Assembly: GCA_040403555.1 (NCBI GenBank)
Contig: JBBAKN010000005.1
Location: 18,892 to 82,891 of the forward strand
Origin: JAIPAN01 sp040403555
Lineage (GTDB): Bacteria > Bacteroidota > Bacteroidia > Sphingobacteriales > Sphingobacteriaceae
Reading direction: 5' to 3'
DNA: 64,000 nt
Positions 25,446 to 34,804 of this stretch are shown here, piece by piece (within the stretch, counting starts at the first letter, position 1; each line of letters starts with the position of its first letter). The position numbers and the translations under genes were made by a program. The notes beneath the pieces were generated by a model that saw only the letters and a list, made by a program, of their open reading frames with translations, made no database searches and was not told the origin of the DNA.

Positions 25446-25480
25446 TTGCTTGTATAAACCAAAGCTAAACCCTACATTTG
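25446..25480 (+). promoter_or_regulatory. Promoter of rpsO
   Basis: TACATTTG at 25473-25480 is an exact -7 match; TTG at 25446-25448 or 25450-25452 can be the -33 element. The start codon is 42 bases downstream, so rpsO, unlike several neighbours, has a real leader. Confidence 0.55.
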
Positions 25481-25522
25481 GGGCAACTAATTAAATTTTT
25501 AACGCTTTAATATTATTCAAGA

Positions 25523-25801
25523 ATGTATTTAAGTAACGAATTCAAAGCAAAAATTTTTGCTAAACACGGTAAAAGCGCCACCGATACAGGTACAGCCGAA
25601 GGTCAAGTAGCCCTATTTACAGCACGTATTGCGCACTTAACCGGTCATTTAAAAACCAACAAAAAAGATTTTTCTACCCAATTATCCCTACAAAAATTGG
25701 TAGGTAAGCGTAGAGCAATTTTGGCTTATTTATACAAAAAAGATATCAACAGGTATCGTGCCATTATTAAAGCATTGGAGTTAAGAGATATTATTAAGTA
25801 A
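25523..25801 (+). CDS. rpsO: 30S ribosomal protein S15
   Basis: A 92-residue S15 (usual length ~89) that binds the central domain of 16S rRNA. GTAEGQVALFTARIAHLTGHL (about 25-45) and KLVGKRRAILAYLYKKD (about 58-74) are conserved. pnp follows 118 bases later, the same order as in many bacteria. A terminator-like hairpin lies between the two. Confidence 0.96.
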   Translation: MYLSNEFKAKIFAKHGKSATDTGTAEGQVALFTARIAHLTGHLKTNKKDFSTQLSLQKLVGKRRAILAYLYKKDINRYRAIIKALELRDIIK

Positions 25802-25817
25802 TTCTTAACCCTAAGCG

Positions 25818-25849
25818 AAAAGCCATCTCATTAGGGGGTGGCTTTTTTT
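25818..25849 (+). terminator. Terminator-like hairpin between rpsO and pnp
   Basis: AAAAGCCATC can pair with GGTGGCTTTT, followed by further T residues. The loop contains TTAGGG, which could instead pair with CCCTAA just upstream at 25809-25814. Confidence 0.65.
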
Positions 25850-25919
25850 GATTTGTAACAAACAAAAACTACATATCGCTATGCTCAAAAGAGGAAAAGT
25901 ATAGCACAATTAAAACAAC

Positions 25920-28049
25920 ATGAATCCAATTAAAAAAACATTCGACATTGGCGATGGCCGCATGATCGAAATTGAAACCGGCAAATTAGCCAAACAAGCC
26001 GATGGTTCGGTAGTCGTAAAAATGGGCGATACCATGCTTTTAGCAACGGTAGTTTCGTCTCAAACTGCAAAAGAAGGGGTAGATTTCTTACCACTTTCTG
26101 TAGATTATCAAGAAAAATATGCCGCTACTGGTCGTATACCAGGTGGTTTCTTACGCCGTGAGGCCCGTTTATCAGATTACGAGGTATTAATTTCTCGTTT
26201 GGTAGACCGTGCATTGCGCCCTATGTTTCCAGAAGATTATCACGCAGATACGCAAGTAATGATCTCTTTGATCTCTGCCGATAAAGATATTATGCCCGAT
26301 GCATTGGCTGGTTTAGCCGCATCAGCAGCCCTAGCTGTTTCAGATATTCCTTTTAACGGACCTATTTCTGAAGTACGTGTAGCTAAAATTGATGGTAAAT
26401 TAGTTATTAACCCATTAATGAGCGATTTAGAGCGTGCAACCTTAGAATTTATCGTAGCCGGTTCGTACAACGATATTGGCATGGTAGAGGGTGAGTGTAA
26501 AGAAATTTCGGAAGCCGAAATGGTAGAAGCGATTGAATTTGCACACAAAGCCATTAAAATACAAGTTCAAGCACAACGCGAATTAGCTGAAATGGTAGGT
26601 AAAACTACTAAACGTGAATATTGCCACGAAAACAGCAATCCGGAATTACGCGAACGTGCTTTTGCCGATACTTACGAAAAAGTATATGCCGTAGCTAAAT
26701 CAGCTTCTGCTAAAAACGAACGTTCTGAGAAATTTTCTGAAATTGAAAAAGCATTTATTGCTTCTTTAGGCGAAGGTTTAGACGATGTAACCAAGTTCTT
26801 GGCAAAAAAATATTTCCACGATGTACAATACGATGCCGTTCGTAACCTAGTGTTAGATGAAGGCATGCGTTTAGATGGTCGTGATTCACGTACTGTACGC
26901 CCAATTTGGAGCGAAGTAGGTTATTTACCTGCTGCTCACGGTTCGGCAGTGTTTACCCGTGGCGAAACCCAAGCATTAACATCGGTAACCTTAGGTTCAA
27001 AATCGGATGAGCAAATGATTGATGGGGCTTTCATCAACGGATACAACAAATTCTTATTACACTATAATTTCCCTGGTTTCTCAACCGGTGAAGTTCGCCC
27101 AAATAGAGGTGCAGGACGTCGCGAAATTGGCCACGGTAACTTGGCTATGCGCTCCTTAAGACAAGTACTACCCGAGGAAAATCCATATACCATTCGTATC
27201 GTTTCTGATATTTTAGAATCAAACGGATCCTCTTCTATGGCAACTGTTTGTGCCGGTACTTTGGCCCTTATGGATGCCGGTATCCCCATTAAAGCACCAG
27301 TTTCTGGTATTGCCATGGGTTTAATTACCGACGAAAAAACAGGTAAATATGCTATTTTGAGCGATATTTTGGGTGATGAAGATCACTTAGGCGATATGGA
27401 CTTTAAAGTAACCGGTACCGAAAAAGGTATTGTGGCTTGCCAAATGGACTTAAAAATTAATGGTTTGAAATGGGAAGTATTATCTGCTGCTTTGGAACAA
27501 GCAAAAGAGGCCCGTTTACACATCTTAAACGAGATGAAGAAAACTATTGCTACTTCTCGTGAAGATTACAAACCACACGCACCACGTATTGTAACCCTTA
27601 AAATCGATAAAGAATTTATTGGAGCTGTAATTGGGCCAGGTGGTAAAATTATTCAAGAAATGCAACGCGAAACTGGTGCAAATATCTCTATTGAAGAGGT
27701 GGACAACCAAGGTATCGTTGAAATTTTTGCTGATAATAAAGCCGCTATTGATGCTGCAGTTGGTCGTATTAATGCCATTGCTGCTAAACCAGAAGTAGGT
27801 GCCACCTACGAAGGAAAAGTGAAAACCATTATGCCATTTGGCGCATTTGTAGAAATTATGCCAGGTAAAGATGGTTTATTGCACATTTCTGAAATTGATT
27901 GGCAACGTTATGAAACCATGGACGGCATCTTTAATGTTGGCGATATGGTAACCGTTAAATTGTTAGAACTAGACAAACAAGGAAAACTGAAATTGTCTCG
28001 TAAAGCTTTATTGCCTCGTCCGCCAAAACCGGAAGAACAGGGAGCTTAA
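25920..28049 (+). CDS. pnp: Polyribonucleotide nucleotidyltransferase (PNPase)
   Basis: A 709-residue 3'-5' phosphorolytic exoribonuclease. The first RNase PH-like domain is at about 10-145 (FLRREARLSDYEVLISRLVD near 78), then an alpha-helical linker. The catalytic second RNase PH domain is at about 310-540 (FNFPGFSTGEVRPNRGAGRR type region near 382). A KH domain (about 555-615, IGPGGKIIQEM) and an S1 domain (about 620-695) follow. All parts are intact. It degrades and tails RNA, often within a degradosome. No clear promoter lies in the gap after rpsO, so read-through is possible. Confidence 0.97.
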   Translation: MNPIKKTFDIGDGRMIEIETGKLAKQADGSVVVKMGDTMLLATVVSSQTAKEGVDFLPLSVDYQEKYAATGRIPGGFLRREARLSDYEVLISRLVDRALRPMFPEDYHADTQVMISLISADKDIMPDALAGLAASAALAVSDIPFNGPISEVRVAKIDGKLVINPLMSDLERATLEFIVAGSYNDIGMVEGECKEISEAEMVEAIEFAHKAIKIQVQAQRELAEMVGKTTKREYCHENSNPELRERAFADTYEKVYAVAKSASAKNERSEKFSEIEKAFIASLGEGLDDVTKFLAKKYFHDVQYDAVRNLVLDEGMRLDGRDSRTVRPIWSEVGYLPAAHGSAVFTRGETQALTSVTLGSKSDEQMIDGAFINGYNKFLLHYNFPGFSTGEVRPNRGAGRREIGHGNLAMRSLRQVLPEENPYTIRIVSDILESNGSSSMATVCAGTLALMDAGIPIKAPVSGIAMGLITDEKTGKYAILSDILGDEDHLGDMDFKVTGTEKGIVACQMDLKINGLKWEVLSAALEQAKEARLHILNEMKKTIATSREDYKPHAPRIVTLKIDKEFIGAVIGPGGKIIQEMQRETGANISIEEVDNQGIVEIFADNKAAIDAAVGRINAIAAKPEVGATYEGKVKTIMPFGAFVEIMPGKDGLLHISEIDWQRYETMDGIFNVGDMVTVKLLELDKQGKLKLSRKALLPRPPKPEEQGA

Positions 28050-28066
28050 TTCTAAAATAAATACCC

Positions 28067-28097
28067 AAAGCCTCATCTGAAAAGATGGGGCTTTTTT
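28067..28097 (+). terminator. Rho-independent terminator of pnp
   Basis: AAAGCCTCATCT pairs with AGATGGGGCTTT around a GAAA loop, followed by a T run. The stem is 12 pairs with one G-T pair. It starts 18 bases after the pnp stop. Confidence 0.85.
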
Positions 28098-28307
28098 GTT
28101 TTTGGTGTTGTTCGTCGGCGCCCTAAGTCCGTTTATCGGAAATTTCCTACCACTTGTCGGTTTGTCTAAATATGTTCCTAAAAAGTGCCGAAATTTAGCC
28201 TAAACCCATTTTTTAGCCCTTATTCGGCTTCAGGCCATTTTTTTAGTTCGTATTTCCAAGGGTTTATTGTTGCCAATTATTTTATTCTAATACTAAAAAC
28301 AAAAAAT

Positions 28308-28859
28308 ATGAAAACAAACCAAAATTTTAAAACCTGCCTTACACTTTTTGTGTTGGCTACTTGCTTTACGCTTAGCGGCATGCAATGCGAAAAAGACCAA
28401 GTTTTACCAGCTGCCACACAAACCGGAAAGAATACTTTTGGATGTAAAATTAATGGTGAAATTTTTGTGCCCAAAAAAGGGTGGAATCCTGGTTTACCCC
28501 TAAGCCAAGAAGCTACGTATTACTATAATTTTGGCACAAATTCTTACGATGTTTTAATTGGGGCTTCCCATACAGCCAATTACCCACACCGTTTTTTACT
28601 AATTTCAACAAAAGACATGCACTTAGATGAAAAAACCTATGATATCGGAGAAGAAAATACCCTAAACACATTTTATGCCCATTATAGTTTTACGGATTCG
28701 CCAACCTATACTACATCCCCACAAGCGAAGGGCCAAATCAATATTACCCATTTTGATGAAATAAATAAAATTATTTCGGGAACCTTTTGGTTTGATGCTT
28801 TGGAACCTAATGGGGCTAAAGTTGAAATTAGGGAGGGTCGTTTTGATTTGAAATTTTAA
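28308..28859 (+). CDS. Hypothetical lipoprotein, possibly DUF6252-like
   Basis: A 183-residue protein. The ATG at 28308 is chosen because it starts a signal sequence (TLFVLATCFTLSGMQCEKD) with Cys29 as the probable lipid site. An in-frame upstream start at 28185 would put 41 unrelated residues in front. The mature part begins with NTFGCKINGEIFVPKKGW, a style I associate with small surface lipoproteins of the DUF6252 type. It lies 31 bases before the T9SS-exported hydrolase gene. The 208 bases between the pnp terminator and this gene show nothing I can name. Confidence 0.75.
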   Translation: MKTNQNFKTCLTLFVLATCFTLSGMQCEKDQVLPAATQTGKNTFGCKINGEIFVPKKGWNPGLPLSQEATYYYNFGTNSYDVLIGASHTANYPHRFLLISTKDMHLDEKTYDIGEENTLNTFYAHYSFTDSPTYTTSPQAKGQINITHFDEINKIISGTFWFDALEPNGAKVEIREGRFDLKF

Positions 28860-28890
28860 AGATTGCTAATAAACGTATTTGATATTTTTT

Positions 28891-31800
28891 ATGAAAAATT
28901 TGTACTGCAAAGTCGGATTGGTTCTATGCGGACTGATTCTGATGACTATAAATCTACAGGCCCAAGAGGTAGATACCACCTACGCAACTAGGGTAAATTA
29001 TATTTTTAACCCTATTGATAAAACCGAAATACCCTATGGTTTATTAAAGGATGCGGCGCTAGAAATGGCCGAATTGAAATATTATAAAGGAGAGGTATTG
29101 CAAGATTTGAACTGGGTATTTATTGAAAACTGGAGAGATATTTATAAAACACTATTTACCTCAAAAATGCATGCTTCGGCCACTGCCACGCTCCCCAATC
29201 CGGATGTAATAGATAGTGTTTGGTTTGCCAAACGTCAGCCTGGGCAGGTTACGCTGGCGGGTCTGTATTATGCCTATAGCCGCTATGCGGACGATGCCGC
29301 TAGCAAAGTAAGCGTTGTAAACGATCAGGTCTATGACAAATTTGTGAACGGCCAATGGCAAAACCCCTATAAAACCGAACAGGTACTGGCTTTTGCGCCA
29401 GCTAACGTGTTTTATCCCGCTTTGGGTTTTAGCTTATACCTACCGCCCGAATTGTGGTTGAGTAATCAGAAAAATCAGGTTGCAGCCATACAATGCGATG
29501 CTTCCGATGGCTTGGGCTATCGGACCTTAAAAGCAGGGGTGACTTTCCCGGTATTTTATGCCGATACGGGTATCAAAGTACTCAACTTTAAAATCATTCT
29601 AACTAATAATACAGTTTTGCAGAGCCACAGCCTACTCCGAATAAGCAATTCGCCTTATGCCTATATACCCAATACCATTGTGCCGGGTACCAGTGTAAAA
29701 GGCAATAGCCCAGCAAATGTATTGCCCCCTGGCAATTGCATCAGCGGAAATGTTGACCCTTCTACTGGCTTGGAAAAACTACTGATGACTAGCACAGAAA
29801 GTTTTAACGGTAAACAGGCGAAAGGCTTAATTACCGTAAAATATGCCCAAGCTGACCATCAACTGCATAAACCGCTTATTGTGGTAGAGGGTTTTGATAC
29901 GGGCATTTATAGCAATCCGGAAAATTTGGTAGGTGATGGAGGATTAGATGATTTTATTACGAAAATCTCAAATTCACAAGCTAATGAAATGCAAGATATA
30001 CTATTACATGTTCCACAGTACGATATCATTTTCATCGATTGGCAAAATGGTACGGCCGATATGCGCTTAAATGCGCTCTTGTTAAAAACAGTTATTCGCT
30101 GCGTAAACCAAGTAAAAGTAGATCCGGCAGTAAAAAATGTGGTATTGGGGCAAAGTATGGGTGGCGTAATTGCTCGTTATGCTTTAAAAAAGATGGAAGA
30201 TGCAGCCGAAAACCACGATACCCGGTTATTTATTAGCCACGATGCACCACAACAAGGTGCCAATGTACCCTTGGCGTTTCAGGCAGCGGTGCTGCATCTT
30301 CGATCGGCCTTTGTAAAACCTGCTGGTGATAATCCAGATAATTTCTCTTTAGATGTGGGGGCTCATTTAAAATCAGCTTATTTAATGAATACGCCAGCGG
30401 CAAAACAATTATTGGTAAACAGAATAAATAATTTTAATGTATTAGACGATGCCACGCATATAGCTTGGCAGTCTGAATTAGCAGCTTTAGGGTACCCTCA
30501 GCAAACACGTAACATCGCTATCAGTAACGGATCGGAATGCGGAACCGCTTCTCCCATAATACCCGGAGATCATTTAATTTATTTAGATGGGTATTATAAA
30601 ACATCCTTGTTAACAGAAGTACTCATGGCCTTAACCCCACAATTTTTTTCCCCTATTTTGGGTTTAGCTACACGAAGTTGGAAAGTAGCTTTGTATTCTT
30701 TTATTCCCGGAAGTAATAAGTTTAGTTTTCATATAGAAGCCAATGCTTTACCGGCAAATGGATTCAATAATTTTATTTATCAAAATAAAATAATATTCAT
30801 GAAAAAGGTATTATGGTTAATACCTATAAAACAAACCATAGCTTCAAAAACAGTGTTTGCACCTCCAGGATTAAATAATTTAGAAAATTTTCCCGGTGGT
30901 TTTTTTAGTACTTTAGAACAGGATACGATCAATACATTGAATCCAGATAATTTATTTTTTAAGGGCACGTATCATCTTAAAATTAATAAAGGTTTTTCTT
31001 TTATCCCCACAACAAGCGCTTTAGATATCGGCGGGGGTAATGTGCCACTCGGCCAGGCAGATTATTATTCAAGTTATGTAGGGGCCAATCCGCCACCAGC
31101 GCCTAAAAATACCCCTTTTGCAAATTTTACTACCGCTTTTTCAAATGGCAGTAGCGCCAATGAACAGCACATTACTTTTAGGCAACGCAATGGCAATTGG
31201 TTGGCAAAAGAATTAAGTGAAGCACCAATTTCAACCAATTGTGCTGCATTCTGCAATTTAAGTATTGGTGGTATACCGTGTTTACAGTCGGGTATAGGTA
31301 CCTATTCGGTTCCCAGTATGGGAGTTAATAGTGTGCAGTGGGGAGTAAGTGGCCCAGCCATGATTATTAGTCCTACAAATACCAATCAAGTTACCTTACT
31401 AGTTAACGGTACGTGCATGGCCACCTTGTATGCTCAAATTAATAGCGATTGCGGCACATTCACAGTTCAAAAAAACATATTAATAGGGATTAATCAGCCA
31501 CAAATAATACTTACCGGAAAAGATTTTAATGGCACCAATACACATTATTTTAAAATAACCAATTTCGTTGCTGGTTATACATATAATTGGTATTTAAACA
31601 ATAATTTTATAGGAACATCGGGCCCAAATTACGATGGATTCCAATATCAAATTCCATGTAACGCATTCAATTCTATTTATGCAGTTATTCAAACCGGTTG
31701 TGGGTTTCAAACTACCAGCAATTCCCTGAGTTTAGGCAATCCTTGTAATGGGAATATAGTAATTTACCCCAACCCCGCCAATACCGAAATAAGTATTAGC

Positions 31801-32022
31801 GTACCTGCTGCTGTGTCAGCTGAAAGTATAGCACCAAGCAACGAGATTTCGTTTGTAGTGAAGTTGTACTCTAGTTCAGGGAAGCTCTTGCTTACAAAAA
31901 GCAACGTGAATAATGAGCCTTTACTCACCTTAAATACACAAGCGCTGCCTACTGGTAACTATTACCTGCATGTTTCTTACAACAATCAGGTGTTAAAGAA
32001 GCAAATTCTCATTCAACATTAA
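28891..32022 (+). CDS. T9SS-exported alpha/beta hydrolase (lipase-like) with sorting domain
   Basis: A 1043-residue secreted protein. The ATG at 28891 begins a signal peptide ending near QAQEVD; a TTG four codons upstream is less likely. An alpha/beta-hydrolase region lies around 330-620, with the nucleophile elbow GQSMGG and Ser422. Residues about 785-950 look like PKD/Ig-type repeats with several cysteines. The last ~85 residues, opening IVIYPNPANTEISI, are a type A T9SS sorting domain. The protein should cross the outer membrane by T9SS and be surface-bound or released. The substrate (lipid, ester or peptide) is unknown. The gene ends in a strong terminator. Confidence 0.88.
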   Translation: MKNLYCKVGLVLCGLILMTINLQAQEVDTTYATRVNYIFNPIDKTEIPYGLLKDAALEMAELKYYKGEVLQDLNWVFIENWRDIYKTLFTSKMHASATATLPNPDVIDSVWFAKRQPGQVTLAGLYYAYSRYADDAASKVSVVNDQVYDKFVNGQWQNPYKTEQVLAFAPANVFYPALGFSLYLPPELWLSNQKNQVAAIQCDASDGLGYRTLKAGVTFPVFYADTGIKVLNFKIILTNNTVLQSHSLLRISNSPYAYIPNTIVPGTSVKGNSPANVLPPGNCISGNVDPSTGLEKLLMTSTESFNGKQAKGLITVKYAQADHQLHKPLIVVEGFDTGIYSNPENLVGDGGLDDFITKISNSQANEMQDILLHVPQYDIIFIDWQNGTADMRLNALLLKTVIRCVNQVKVDPAVKNVVLGQSMGGVIARYALKKMEDAAENHDTRLFISHDAPQQGANVPLAFQAAVLHLRSAFVKPAGDNPDNFSLDVGAHLKSAYLMNTPAAKQLLVNRINNFNVLDDATHIAWQSELAALGYPQQTRNIAISNGSECGTASPIIPGDHLIYLDGYYKTSLLTEVLMALTPQFFSPILGLATRSWKVALYSFIPGSNKFSFHIEANALPANGFNNFIYQNKIIFMKKVLWLIPIKQTIASKTVFAPPGLNNLENFPGGFFSTLEQDTINTLNPDNLFFKGTYHLKINKGFSFIPTTSALDIGGGNVPLGQADYYSSYVGANPPPAPKNTPFANFTTAFSNGSSANEQHITFRQRNGNWLAKELSEAPISTNCAAFCNLSIGGIPCLQSGIGTYSVPSMGVNSVQWGVSGPAMIISPTNTNQVTLLVNGTCMATLYAQINSDCGTFTVQKNILIGINQPQIILTGKDFNGTNTHYFKITNFVAGYTYNWYLNNNFIGTSGPNYDGFQYQIPCNAFNSIYAVIQTGCGFQTTSNSLSLGNPCNGNIVIYPNPANTEISISVPAAVSAESIAPSNEISFVVKLYSSSGKLLLTKSNVNNEPLLTLNTQALPTGNYYLHVSYNNQVLKKQILIQH

Positions 32023-32026
32023 ATTT

Positions 32027-32058
32027 AAAAGCCCCCTCCATTTCGGGGGGTTTTTTTA
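32027..32058 (+). terminator. Terminator after the T9SS hydrolase gene
   Basis: AAAGCCCCC and GGGGGGTTT form a G/C-rich stem followed by a run of seven T residues, directly after the stop codon. The T run also lies just upstream of the rpe promoter box. Confidence 0.85.
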
Positions 32059-32070
32059 TAGCAGAATACT

Positions 32071-32078
32071 TATATTTG
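32071..32078 (+). promoter_or_regulatory. -7 promoter box of rpe
   Basis: TATATTTG is an exact -7 match that ends four bases before the ATG at 32083. The expected -33 position falls in the terminator T run, where no TTG is seen. Confidence 0.5.
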
Positions 32079-32082
32079 ATGC

Positions 32083-32733
32083 ATGAAACACCTCATCGCT
32101 CCTTCGGTACTTTCTGCCGATTTCGCCAATTTGCAACGTGACGTTGAGATGCTAAACCGTAGTCAAGCCGATTGGTTACACATTGATATTATGGACGGTG
32201 TGTTTGTACCCAATATTTCTTTCGGTTTTCCGGTGCTAAAAGCCATTGACAAGCATGCAAAAAAACCATTGGATGTACATTTAATGATTGTAAACCCGGA
32301 TAGGTATTTAGTCGAATTTAAAGAAGCTGGAGCCGCCGTAATTACAGTTCATTACGAAGCCTGTACCCACTTGCATCGCACCGTACAAGCCATTAAGGCA
32401 TTGGGTTGTAAAGCAGGAGTGGCTATTAATCCGCATACACCCGTTTCGGTTTTAGAAGATATTTTAGCCGACTTAGATTTGGTTTTAGTCATGTCGGTAA
32501 ACCCCGGTTTTGGCGGGCAACAATTTATAGAGAATAGTGTTCAAAAAGTTCATAAAATAAGAACAATGGCCACCAAGTTAAATCCTCAGCTACTTATTGA
32601 AGTAGATGGAGGCGTGGGTTCGGGAAATATTGCCAAGCTAGTAGCTGCCGGAGCCGATGTGCTGGTAGCCGGAAATGCTGTTTTTGCTTCAGAAAACCCG
32701 GAAGCAATGATACAAGAATTAAAAATGTTGTAA
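32083..32733 (+). CDS. rpe: Ribulose-phosphate 3-epimerase
   Basis: A 216-residue TIM-barrel enzyme converting ribulose-5-phosphate and xylulose-5-phosphate in the pentose phosphate pathway. IAPSVLSADFANL at the start, HIDIMDGVFVPNISFG near 34, VHLMIVNPDRY near 67 and VMSVNPGFGGQQF near 138 carry the catalytic Asp and metal-binding residues. Length is standard. serC begins 30 bases downstream, and the gene may be co-transcribed with the serine genes. Confidence 0.95.
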   Translation: MKHLIAPSVLSADFANLQRDVEMLNRSQADWLHIDIMDGVFVPNISFGFPVLKAIDKHAKKPLDVHLMIVNPDRYLVEFKEAGAAVITVHYEACTHLHRTVQAIKALGCKAGVAINPHTPVSVLEDILADLDLVLVMSVNPGFGGQQFIENSVQKVHKIRTMATKLNPQLLIEVDGGVGSGNIAKLVAAGADVLVAGNAVFASENPEAMIQELKML

Positions 32734-32763
32734 AACATTCAATCGTTTACACAAAAAATACCT

Positions 32764-33831
32764 ATGAAATACAATTTCGGAGCAGGTCCCTGCATTTTAC
32801 CCCAAGAAGTTTTTAAACAAGCCGCACAAGCCGTTTTGGAGTTTGATCACACGGGTTTGTCTATTCTAGAAATATCGCACCGCACACCCGAGTTCGAAGC
32901 CGTAGTAGTAGAAACCGAACGTTTGGTTCGTACCCTATTAAACGTGCCCGAAGGCTATTCGGTAATTTTCTTGCAAGGAGGAGCTAGCCTACAATTTTCT
33001 ATGGTGCCCATGAATTTATTGGGTGATGGGAAAAAGGCAGCCTATACCGATACCGGTGTTTGGGCTAATAAAGCCATTAAAGAAGGTAAATTGTTTGGGG
33101 AAATAAACGTAATTGCTTCTTCAAAAGATGCCAATTACACCTTTATTCCCAAAGACTACGAGATTCCGAAAGATGCAGCTTATTTTCACTGCACCTCTAA
33201 CAATACCATTTACGGAACCGAAATGCACCAATTTCCAAAATCACCTATTCCTGTGGTTTGCGATATGTCGTCTGATATTTTTAGCCGCGAAATAAACGTA
33301 GCCGATTTCGGTTTAATTTATGCCGGAGCGCAAAAAAATATGGGACCAGCAGGCGTAACTTTGGTGATTGTAAAAGATGAAATTTTAGGAAAAATTGACC
33401 GTAAAATCCCGTCGATGTTGGATTATAAAATTCATATTGATGGCGAATCCATGTACAATACACCACCGGTATTTTCTATTTATGTTTCGATGTTAAACCT
33501 GAAATGGTTAAAAGCAAAAGGTGGAGTATCCGCCATTGCGCATGAAAATTTGGCCAAATCACGGGCTTTATACGCCGAAATTGATCGCAATCCGTTATTT
33601 AAAGGTACTTGTGCGGTGGAAGATCGCTCGAATATGAATATCTGCTTTGTGATGGAAAACCCAGATCTAGAAAAAGACTTTTTGAAATTTGCAGAAGACC
33701 GCGACATTATAGGGATTAAAGGACATCGCAGTGTGGGGGGCTTCAGAGCGTCTATGTACAATGCTTTGCCTATTTCTAGTGTCCACTTTTTGATAGATAC
33801 CATGCAAGAATTTGCCGAAAAACACGCCTAA
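32764..33831 (+). CDS. serC: Phosphoserine aminotransferase
   Basis: A 355-residue class V PLP aminotransferase, second step of serine synthesis (phosphohydroxypyruvate to phosphoserine). Lys191 in AGAQKNMGPAG binds PLP. FGAGPCILP at the N-terminus and HRSVGGFRASMYNALP near 329 are typical. Length is standard. serA follows after eight bases, with the DUF1015 gene next, so the order is serC-serA-DUF1015. The phosphatase for the last step is not in the window. Confidence 0.95.
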   Translation: MKYNFGAGPCILPQEVFKQAAQAVLEFDHTGLSILEISHRTPEFEAVVVETERLVRTLLNVPEGYSVIFLQGGASLQFSMVPMNLLGDGKKAAYTDTGVWANKAIKEGKLFGEINVIASSKDANYTFIPKDYEIPKDAAYFHCTSNNTIYGTEMHQFPKSPIPVVCDMSSDIFSREINVADFGLIYAGAQKNMGPAGVTLVIVKDEILGKIDRKIPSMLDYKIHIDGESMYNTPPVFSIYVSMLNLKWLKAKGGVSAIAHENLAKSRALYAEIDRNPLFKGTCAVEDRSNMNICFVMENPDLEKDFLKFAEDRDIIGIKGHRSVGGFRASMYNALPISSVHFLIDTMQEFAEKHA

Positions 33832-33839
33832 CACATACT

Positions 33840-34793
33840 ATGTTTAAATTATTAGCCAACGATGGCATCGACCCCATTGGGAAAGAAATTTTAGAAAAAG
33901 CCGGTTTTGTAGTCGATACGCAAACTGTTCCACAAGAACAATTAGCGGCAGCATTACAAAACTACGATGCTTTGACGGTACGTAGCGTAACTAAAGTGCG
34001 CAAAGAATTAATAGACGCTTGCCCCAATCTAAAACTTATTGGTAGAGGCGGGGTAGGTATGGATAATATTGATGTCGATTATGCCCGTAGTAAAGGCATT
34101 GCGGTAGTCAATACCCCGGCAGCCTCTTCATTATCTGTTGCCGAATTGGTATTTGCTCATTTATTTACCGGCGTTCGTTTTTTACAAGATGCCAATCGGG
34201 CTATGCCTAGCACCGGTGCAACCCAGTTTAACGATTTAAAGAAAGCCTATGCAAAAGGCATAGAATTGCGTGGAAAAACCATCGGTATTATTGGTTTCGG
34301 CCGAATAGGTAAAGAAACCGCTAAAATTGCCTTGGGCTTGGGTATGGATGTGTTGGCCTACGATTTTTCACCCATACCAGAAACCTTGCCTCTTGTTTTT
34401 TCGAGCGGTATAGAAGTGAATTTGCCTGTGAAAAGTGTTTCTTTAGAAACGATTATTGCAGAATCAGATTTTATCAGTTTACACGTTCCATTTACCGATA
34501 AACCAATTATAGGTGCCGCCGAGTTTGCTCATATGAAAGATGGAGCTGCTTTGGTAAACTGCTCACGAGGAGGAACAGTTGACGAAACCGCTTTATTAGC
34601 CGCTTTAGACTCTGGTAAATTAGCTTTTGCTGGTTTAGATGTGTTTGATAACGAACCAACACCTCGTCAGGATTTGTTAAGTCACCCAAAAATTTCTCTT
34701 AGCCCACATATTGGCGCTTCTACCAATGAAGCTCAAGAACGTATCGGAACCGAATTAGCTCAATTAATTATTGATCATTTCAACCAGAATTAA
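33840..34793 (+). CDS. serA: D-3-phosphoglycerate dehydrogenase, short form
   Basis: A 317-residue D-2-hydroxyacid dehydrogenase, first step of serine synthesis. The NAD motif is GFGRIG at 152-157. The catalytic Arg lies in NCSRGGTVDE near 240 and the His in LSPHIGAST near 288. It lacks the C-terminal ACT domain of the long enzymes, so feedback by serine through ACT is not expected. The place next to serC supports phosphoglycerate as substrate over other 2-hydroxyacids. Confidence 0.9.
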   Translation: MFKLLANDGIDPIGKEILEKAGFVVDTQTVPQEQLAAALQNYDALTVRSVTKVRKELIDACPNLKLIGRGGVGMDNIDVDYARSKGIAVVNTPAASSLSVAELVFAHLFTGVRFLQDANRAMPSTGATQFNDLKKAYAKGIELRGKTIGIIGFGRIGKETAKIALGLGMDVLAYDFSPIPETLPLVFSSGIEVNLPVKSVSLETIIAESDFISLHVPFTDKPIIGAAEFAHMKDGAALVNCSRGGTVDETALLAALDSGKLAFAGLDVFDNEPTPRQDLLSHPKISLSPHIGASTNEAQERIGTELAQLIIDHFNQN

Positions 34794-34804
34794 CCCACAA
34801 TTCT

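Noticed and set aside
28098..28307. 208-base gap after pnp as a possible small RNA or gene
   Set aside because: No promoter plus terminator pair and no protein-like frame; only the upstream extension of the lipoprotein frame, which lacks a signal peptide at that start.
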